Shown: in pieces, positions 58,619 to 64,000 of the stretch | How positions within the stretch are numbered: the first letter of the stretch is position 1 | How the letters are laid out: each line of letters begins with the position of its first letter | Source: Actinoplanes sandaracinus | Lineage (GTDB): Bacteria; Actinomycetota; Actinomycetes; Mycobacteriales; Micromonosporaceae | Reading direction: 5' to 3' | Length of the DNA: 64,000 bases | NCBI RefSeq assembly: GCF_030009775.1 | Contig: NZ_JASCTH010000018.1 | Coordinates: forward strand, 1 to 64,000 | The notes under the pieces: generated by a model | The model's input: only the letters and a program-made list of their open reading frames with translations | Databases searched by the model: none | What the model was told of the DNA's origin: nothing | Translations under genes and position numbers: made by a program

Positions 58619-59410
58619 TTAGTCGGGCGGGAAGAGCTCGTGCCCGGCCCAGGGATCGACCGGCTCGGGATAAGCGGGCTTCGACGAGACCGGCTCACCG
58701 TGCGCCGGCGCCACCCGCGTCGGGTCGGGCCGGGCGGGCTCGACCCGCGTCCGGTCAGGGCGGGCGGGCTCGACCCGCGTCCGGTCAGGGCGGGCGGGCT
58801 CGACCCGCGTCCGGTCAGGGCGGGCGGGCTCGACCCGCGTCCGGTCAGGGCGGGCGGGCTCGACCCGTGACGGGTCGGGATGGGCGGGCTTGACCAGCAA
58901 CTGTGCGGCGGCGGCCCGCTCCTGGTTGAGCCGGGCGCGGGCCGACTCGAAGACCGGCCCGGTCAGGCCGGCCAGTGGCTCGTCCTGCCAGAGGCCGAGC
59001 GCACGGCGTACCTCATCGGAGGCCGTGCGGGGATCACCGATCCGGTGTTCGCCGCGGGCCTGGGTCAGCGCGGCGCGGAACAGGGCGGCGTCGACGGCGG
59101 TCTCGCCGGCGTGGAGGACATACCCGCCGGGGGTCAGCGCGATCAGCGACGTCCGTTCCGGGTCGAGCGCCCGGCGTAGCCCGCCCACATACCGCTGCAC
59201 GATGTCGATGCCGTTCTCCGGCGGGTCGCCGCCCCAGAGCGCGGCGATGATGCTCGATATCGGCACGGGCGTGCCGGCGTGCAGCAGCAGGACGGCGAGG
59301 ACCGCCTGCTGTTTGACGGGCCCGAGGTCAACCGGTTCGGCGCCCCGGTAGGCCCGGACCGGGCCGAGGATCTCGAACCGCAGCCCGACGGCGGGCGAGC
59401 CGTCGGTCAT
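58619..59410 (-). CDS. Short SARP-type regulator with repetitive C-terminus
   Basis: A 263-aa protein. Residues ~8-100 form the OmpR-type winged helix of SARPs (LRFEILGPVRAYRGAEPVDL; KQQAVLAVLLLHAGTPVPIS; DIVQRYVGGLRRALDPERTS). A BTAD domain begins (FRAALTQARGEHRIGDPRTA) but breaks off after ~70 residues. It is followed by a low-complexity tail of 10-residue units VEPARPDRTR encoded by a 30-bp tandem repeat, and a short acidic end. SARPs activate secondary-metabolite genes; with an incomplete BTAD, dimerisation may be altered. ATG 59410 is chosen over the frame start at 59506. Confidence 0.8.
   Translation of the reverse strand: MTDGSPAVGLRFEILGPVRAYRGAEPVDLGPVKQQAVLAVLLLHAGTPVPISSIIAALWGGDPPENGIDIVQRYVGGLRRALDPERTSLIALTPGGYVLHAGETAVDAALFRAALTQARGEHRIGDPRTASDEVRRALGLWQDEPLAGLTGPVFESARARLNQERAAAAQLLVKPAHPDPSRVEPARPDRTRVEPARPDRTRVEPARPDRTRVEPARPDRTRVEPARPDPTRVAPAHGEPVSSKPAYPEPVDPWAGHELFPPD
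58711..58890 (-). repeat. 30-bp tandem repeat in the SARP gene
   Basis: Four identical 30-bp units (58741-58860) are flanked by one diverged unit on each side (58711-58740, 58861-58890). Each unit encodes ten residues, keeping the frame, so copy-number changes by slippage would lengthen or shorten the protein tail without breaking it. Confidence 0.95.
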
Positions 59411-59733
59411 CGCACTGTCCCCCCATCTAGCAGCAGTTTCCCGACTGCGACGGTACGGCAGTCGGCAGCAGCATAACGGCGGTGCGGCGGACGGAGACTC
59501 CAGCACCGTGCCGGCGCACGATCAGGGCGCCGATCGGGTGATCGGGGTGCGGAGGCCGGCGGGACGGCACCGCACCGCACCGTGACCCCAGACACCCGCC
59601 TAGGTATGCCTAGACGGCCCGCCCACGCCGCCTAAGCATCGATGACCAGCGAAGATAGGTAAACGCTTCCGATGTGGCGGCTCGCCGGCCGGCCGACGAT
59701 TGACCCATCACCAACCGATGGGGAGACAAGGTC

Positions 59734-59937
59734 ATGTTGATGCATCCGAGCGTGTTGCTGGATCTGGCGAACGACCACAACCGTGGGTTGATCGCCGAGG
59801 CCGAGAGGGGCCGTCTGCTCGCGAGCGCCGCCCGCCGGGTACGGAAGGGCTGGGCAAGGAAAGGCGGAGCGGTACGCGGACAGCCCACCGGTACCCTGTC
59901 GTCGTGCGAAGCGTCCGCGGCGGTGCCAGCCCGGTGA
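59734..59937 (+). CDS. Small leader ORF coupled to LuxR-type gene
   Basis: A 67-aa ORF starting at ATG 59734 after GGGGAGA. The N-terminus MLMHPSVLLDLANDHNRGLI then AEAERGRLLASAARR resembles short helical proteins conserved in actinomycetes. The second half is Arg-rich. Its TGA shares one base with the next ATG (TGATG), suggesting translational coupling with the LuxR-AAA gene. Confidence 0.6.
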   Translation: MLMHPSVLLDLANDHNRGLIAEAERGRLLASAARRVRKGWARKGGAVRGQPTGTLSSCEASAAVPAR

Positions 59938-62642
59938 TGATCGGGCGAGACAGCGAGCTGCGCCGGTTGGCGCGGCTCGCTGCGGCGCGTGAGCCGGCTG
60001 TCGCGATCATCGCGGGCGAGCCGGGCATCGGGAAGACCCGGCTGGTGCACGAGCTGCTGGCGACTCTGTCGGCGGAGACGGTGGTGCTGGTCGGCCAGGC
60101 GGAGCCCGGTTCGCTGTCCCGGCCGTACGAGGTGCTGCTCGACGCCATCGACGGGCGGCCGGAGGTCGATGAGGAACAGTTGGCGGCTCTCGCGGATCCG
60201 CGGCGGAGCCCGGTCGAGCGTCTGCACACCGGCCTGGCCGTGCTGGCCGACCTGATCGGTGACTCCCCCGCGGTCATCGTCTTCGAGGACCTGCACTGGG
60301 CCGACTCGGAGAGCGCGGCGCTGTTCGAGCGGATCGCCGACCAGCGTGGGCCGCGGCTGCTCATCGGGACGTACCGGCCGGACGAGGTGACCCGCCGCCA
60401 GCCGGTGGCGGGCCTGCTGGCGCGGATGGAACGCCGGCACGCCGTCACACACGTACGCCTCGATCGTCTGACGCCGTCGCAGACCGCGGCGTTGCTGGCG
60501 GCGGCGACCGGCGCTCCCGCGCCGTTGCGCGCCGCGACGGCGCTGCACCATCGCACCGGCGGCAACCCCTTCTTCCTGGAGGAACTTCTCCGGGCACTGC
60601 CGGGGTACGACGTGGAAGCGCTGGTCGAGCAGCCACTGCCGTGGAGTCTCGCCGAGGTGTTGCGCCGGCAGGTCGACGATCTGGATCCGGTCAGTCACCG
60701 CATCGTGGAGGCGGCGACGGTGCTCGGCCACCGGATCCCGTTCGATCTGCTCGCCGATGTGACCGGCGCCGGCGAGGACGAGCTGATCGCGGTGCTGCGC
60801 GATCTGGTGACCCGCGGTGTGCTGGTGGAGTCCGGCGACGACGAGTTCGCGTTCCGGCACGCGCTGGTGCGGGAGGCGATCACCGACCAGATGCTGGGGC
60901 GGCAGCGCCGGCGGCTGCACGAGGCCGCGCTGGACGTGCTCCTGCGGGGTGGCGCGTCCGATCCGGCCATGGTGGCGCATCACGCCCGGGGCGCCGGCCG
61001 GTACGACGACATGATCACCGCGGCCCGGCGCGGCGCGGCGCTCTACCTCTCGATCGGTTCCGCCTATCAGGCTCTGCAACTGGCCGAGATGGGCCTGGAC
61101 GAGGCGCCCGACGACATCGACCTGCTGGCGTCCGCGGCGCGGGCGGCCTGGCTGGCCGGTCTGCTGGACGACGCCCTGCGCTACGGCCGGCGCTGGCGGG
61201 ACCTCGCGGGCAGCGCCACCGACCGGGCCGAGTCGCTCTACCTTCTGGTCCGCCTCACGTGGGAGACCCGTGAGACCGACAACATGCGTGCCCTGACCCA
61301 CGACATCGAGACCTTGATCGCGCAGCTTCCGCCGGGCGCTGATCAGGCGCGGGCGATGACGGCGATCGCGCAGTCGGCGTACCTGCGCGACGAGTTCGAC
61401 GACGCGGTGCTCTGGTCGGATCGCGCGCTGGCGCTGGCGGAGAAGTTCGACCTGCCGGCGGTGCGCCTGACCGCGCTGGTGGAGAAGGGCTCGACGCTGA
61501 TGGACCGGGGGCCGACGGCAGCCGAGGGCCGCGAGATCCTGTCGGGCCTCATCGACGAGGCGGAGCGGCGCGGCGAGTGGGTGCTGGCGGCCCGTGCGCT
61601 GCACGCCCTGGTGGACGGTGAGCCGCCCAAGTCGCCGGCCGAGCACGCCGCGGCCCTGGAGCGGATGCGGATCAACGCCGAACGCGCCGGTTTCGAGTCG
61701 CTGGCGGTGGCCACCTACTTCCGGGGCCGTGCCCGGCTCGCGCTGCGGACCGGCGATCTGCGCGCCGCGATCCGGGCGCTGGAGGAGGGGCGGGAGCGGG
61801 ACCGTAACTATCGGCGCCGGGGCCGCTGGGCGGAGTACCACGGGGTGTTCCTCGCCGGGCTCTACCTGGAGGCGGGCGAACTGGACCGGGTCGACGGCCT
61901 GATCGCCGATCTGGCGGTGCTGACCACCAATCCGCCGACCGTGATTCCCGGCATCGCGTTCCACCTGGCCTGCCGGCGGGGTGATCTTCCGCGTGCCGAG
62001 GCGGCCATGGACGAGCTTCTCGCGGCGCTGGAGGGGCAGGCGTGGCGCAGCGGTGAGCAGGCCCACGACCTGATCTCGGCGGCGCTGGAGATCGGCCTGC
62101 CGGCGCAACGGCTCGACCGGTTGGCCACCGCGCTGCTCGACGCCGAGGTGTGGGATGCCTACCGGACGCTCGTCGACGCCCAGCTGGCGGAGGCGCACGG
62201 CCGGCACGCCGAGGCCCTGGCCGGCTATCTGTCCGTCGCCGAGGCCCACATCCTGGGGCCGGCGACCCGGGGCACCGTGCGTGTCGGCGCCGCCCGCTGC
62301 CTGCTGGCGGGCGACCGCCGCGCGGAGGCGGCCGCCCAGTCGGAGGCGGCCGCGTCCCTGCTGGCCGGGTGGGGTGGCTGGCGGGTGGCCCAGCTCGCCC
62401 AGGTGCGCGCACGGCTGGGTCTGGCGCCGGCCGACGCCGAGCCCGCGGTCTCCGGCCCGGCCGCGCTGACGCCCCGGGAGCGCGAGGTGGCCGTGCTGAT
62501 CAGTGATGGGCTGACCAACACGGAGCTGGCGCGCCGCCTCTACATCTCGCCGAAGACCGCGGCCGTGCACGTGTCGAACATTCTGCGGAAGCTGGGCGTC
62601 TCGTCACGGACCGAGGTGGGCGACCTCGTCGGCCGCCGGTAG
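59937..62642 (+). CDS. LuxR-family regulator with AAA ATPase domain (LAL type)
   Basis: A 901-aa LAL regulator. It opens with MIGRDSELRRLARLAAA; Walker A is GEPGIGKTR at 27-35, Walker B VIVFEDLHWADSESAALF near 120, and a TGGNPFFLEELLRALP block follows near 205. The central helical repeats (~370-800) are TPR-like. The C-terminal HTH is LTPREREVAVLISDGLTNTE then LARRLYISPKTAAVHVSNIL (~840-890). LAL proteins activate antibiotic, degradative or stress genes in response to nucleotides or ligands. ATG 59937 overlaps the stop of the leader ORF; GTG 59904 is an alternative. Confidence 0.92.
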   Translation: MIGRDSELRRLARLAAAREPAVAIIAGEPGIGKTRLVHELLATLSAETVVLVGQAEPGSLSRPYEVLLDAIDGRPEVDEEQLAALADPRRSPVERLHTGLAVLADLIGDSPAVIVFEDLHWADSESAALFERIADQRGPRLLIGTYRPDEVTRRQPVAGLLARMERRHAVTHVRLDRLTPSQTAALLAAATGAPAPLRAATALHHRTGGNPFFLEELLRALPGYDVEALVEQPLPWSLAEVLRRQVDDLDPVSHRIVEAATVLGHRIPFDLLADVTGAGEDELIAVLRDLVTRGVLVESGDDEFAFRHALVREAITDQMLGRQRRRLHEAALDVLLRGGASDPAMVAHHARGAGRYDDMITAARRGAALYLSIGSAYQALQLAEMGLDEAPDDIDLLASAARAAWLAGLLDDALRYGRRWRDLAGSATDRAESLYLLVRLTWETRETDNMRALTHDIETLIAQLPPGADQARAMTAIAQSAYLRDEFDDAVLWSDRALALAEKFDLPAVRLTALVEKGSTLMDRGPTAAEGREILSGLIDEAERRGEWVLAARALHALVDGEPPKSPAEHAAALERMRINAERAGFESLAVATYFRGRARLALRTGDLRAAIRALEEGRERDRNYRRRGRWAEYHGVFLAGLYLEAGELDRVDGLIADLAVLTTNPPTVIPGIAFHLACRRGDLPRAEAAMDELLAALEGQAWRSGEQAHDLISAALEIGLPAQRLDRLATALLDAEVWDAYRTLVDAQLAEAHGRHAEALAGYLSVAEAHILGPATRGTVRVGAARCLLAGDRRAEAAAQSEAAASLLAGWGGWRVAQLAQVRARLGLAPADAEPAVSGPAALTPREREVAVLISDGLTNTELARRLYISPKTAAVHVSNILRKLGVSSRTEVGDLVGRR

Positions 62643-62709
62643 GCCTCGCGAACACCGGCGTTGATCGGCGAAAGGTGCGGTGACGCCGCACCGACGGGAC
62701 AATCGGTTC

Positions 62710-62895
<186 letters not shown>

Positions 62896-63037
62896 CGGTC
62901 GGTGATCCGGCCCGGCGGAATCCGCGGCGCCGGCCCGGGTGCCAGGACACGACCCCGTCCTGGCACCCGGTGTGCGCGGGCGTCTGGTCGAGATCACGGG
63001 CGGGCCGTGCCGGCGTCACGGATGGCATCATCGCCTG

Positions 63038-63550
63038 ATGCCGACTCCTGTGACGGTCATCCGCGACGGCGCGGTCCGGGCCGCCGGTCACCGCGACGGT
63101 GACGCGATCGTGTACGACTGGGGCTTCACGTGGCAGGGCGCCGACTGGGAGCAGCGCACGTTTCTGCTGCTCGACACCGGGTTCCAGATCAACCAGCCGG
63201 TCATCTTCCCGGAACATCAGCGCGGCTGGTGGTACTGCGACCTGGTCCGCATCGTCGACGAGGGACACACCGTGCACGTCGCCGACCATTGGATCGACGT
63301 CATCGTCGGGCCGCCCGACCTCCCCTACCGGGTTCTCGACCTGGACGAGTACGGCGACGCGATCGCCGCGGGCGACCTCGACGCCGCCACCGGGGCCGAC
63401 GGGCTGCGCCGCACCCAGACCTTCCTCGACCGGCACCTCAACCGCTGGCCGGACATCAGCCGCGACTCCTGGCCCGACTTTCCGCCGCGCGCCATCGCCG
63501 TGCTGGCGGACCTGCCGTTCAGCCCGCGATGGGAAGCACTGCGACCGTGA
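63038..63550 (+). CDS. DUF402-family protein
   Basis: A 170-aa protein of the DUF402 (FomD/Ntdp-like) family: TFLLLDTGFQINQPVIFPEH, WWYCDLVRIVDEGHTVHVAD, HWIDVIVGPPDLPYRVLDLD with EYGDAIAAGDLDAAT following. In the family, the Asp/Glu/Lys cluster on a beta barrel binds metal and hydrolyses nucleotides or nucleotide-linked intermediates. ATG 63038 is chosen because upstream frame residues are not family-like. Specific substrate is unknown. Confidence 0.8.
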   Translation: MPTPVTVIRDGAVRAAGHRDGDAIVYDWGFTWQGADWEQRTFLLLDTGFQINQPVIFPEHQRGWWYCDLVRIVDEGHTVHVADHWIDVIVGPPDLPYRVLDLDEYGDAIAAGDLDAATGADGLRRTQTFLDRHLNRWPDISRDSWPDFPPRAIAVLADLPFSPRWEALRP

Positions 63551-63590
63551 GGGCTCGCGAATCCACCGAAGCTGGCTAATCTTTCATGGC

Positions 63591-64000
63591 ATGACGGAGC
63601 GCAAACCCCACGGAATGAGTGCCGAGTCGTGGGTCGAGCAGCAGATCAGCGACGCCGCCGACCGGGGCGACTTCGACAACCTTCCCGGTTCCGGCAAAGC
63701 CCTGCCGCCCGGCGACGACGGCGAGGACTGGTGGATCCGCGGTTACCTGCAACGCGAGGACGTGCCCGCCGACACGGCCCTCCCCATGCCGTTGCTGCTG
63801 CGCAAGGAAGCCGAGGACCTCGCCGGAGCCGTCCGTGGCCTGCCGACCGAGGACGAGGTGCGCGCCACCGTCGCCGACCTCAACCGCCGCATCGAGGAGT
63901 CGTGGCGGCTGCCCGCCGAGCGGGGCCTGTTCGTCCGCAAGGTCGACACCGAGGCGATCGTGGCCGGCTGGTGGGCGGACCGGCCGGCGCCGGCGCCCGA
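63591..64000 (+). CDS. DUF1992 (DnaJ-homologue subfamily C 28-like) protein, partial
   Basis: The first 136 residues of a protein cut by the window end. MSAESWVEQQISDAADRGDF followed by DNLPGSGKALP is the DUF1992 signature. WIRGYLQREDVPADTALPMP and ATVADLNRRIEESWRLPAER also fit. Bacterial DUF1992 proteins are uncharacterised; the eukaryotic version is a J-domain-linked trafficking factor. ATG 63591 is a clear start after the DUF402 gene. Confidence 0.85.
   Translation, partial: MTERKPHGMSAESWVEQQISDAADRGDFDNLPGSGKALPPGDDGEDWWIRGYLQREDVPADTALPMPLLLRKEAEDLAGAVRGLPTEDEVRATVADLNRRIEESWRLPAERGLFVRKVDTEAIVAGWWADRPAPAP

Noticed and set aside
58741..58860. CRISPR-like periodic repeats
   Set aside because: The 30-bp units are directly adjacent with no spacers and encode a protein tail in frame.
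59610..62570. A 986-codon open frame on the minus strand
   Set aside because: It is the antisense shadow of the LuxR-AAA gene; its Gln/Arg/Gly-rich composition has no domain character.

Overview
The window comes from a high-GC actinomycete. The dense GC-rich genes, GTG starts, AfsR/SARP-type and LuxR-AAA regulators, a LysX lysyl-phosphatidylglycerol synthase and a pSAM2-like integrative element all fit a Micromonosporaceae or Streptomyces-like genome; Actinoplanes or a relative is my guess, not a proof. I found no rRNA, tRNA or CRISPR array.

Region 1-17 kb: hypothetical genes, then a beta-lactamase-fold hydrolase with a WrbA flavoprotein and a divergent MarR regulator. Next comes a TetR regulator divergent from a ketopantoate-reductase-like gene, an enolase-superfamily (mannonate dehydratase type) gene and an SMP-30 lactonase whose ribosome site lies in a long hairpin. 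These are followed by a coupled GNAT / class IV aminotransferase pair, an EamA exporter divergent from a LysR regulator, and an AfsR-type regulator divergent from an AhpD-like protein and a small monooxygenase-like protein.

Region 18-24 kb: a segment with lysX, an inactive-looking esterase paralogue and an intact esterase. It is bounded by about 140-bp imperfect direct repeats that duplicate the junction between a relic F420-dependent reductase and a DUF732 lipoprotein. This looks like an inserted lipid-modification cassette.

Region 24-40 kb: hybrid histidine kinase, internally deleted Ser/Thr kinase, frameshifted CHRD-sortase fusion, methyltransferase, DUF1062 gene, Cys-rich TetR with a divergent small membrane protein, secreted alpha-amylase with a CBM20-like domain, a complete four-gene osmoprotectant ABC operon with terminator and palindromic operator, a relic aromatic amino acid lyase, and a BenE transporter.

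Region 40.6-57 kb: an accessory island. Its left half (41.2-47.0 kb) is clearly more AT-rich. It holds a Cys/His orphan protein, an 806-aa membrane P-loop ATPase with Sel1-type repeats, and a two-gene operon of a DUF262 protein followed by a RelA/SpoT-like nucleotidyltransferase, which is my best candidate for an undescribed defence or toxin system. Its right half (47.4-53.8 kb) is a decayed AICE with excisionase-like gene, two HTH-DUF5919 paralogues, HD protein, Nudix hydrolase and FtsK-type transfer ATPase, but no integrase or replication gene. IS3 debris fused to a truncated acetyltransferase and a frameshifted secreted protein follow.

Region 57-64 kb: two hypothetical genes, a short SARP-type regulator with a 30-bp tandem repeat, a LuxR-AAA regulator coupled to a small upstream ORF, an acidic small protein, a DUF402 protein, and a DUF1992 gene cut by the window end.
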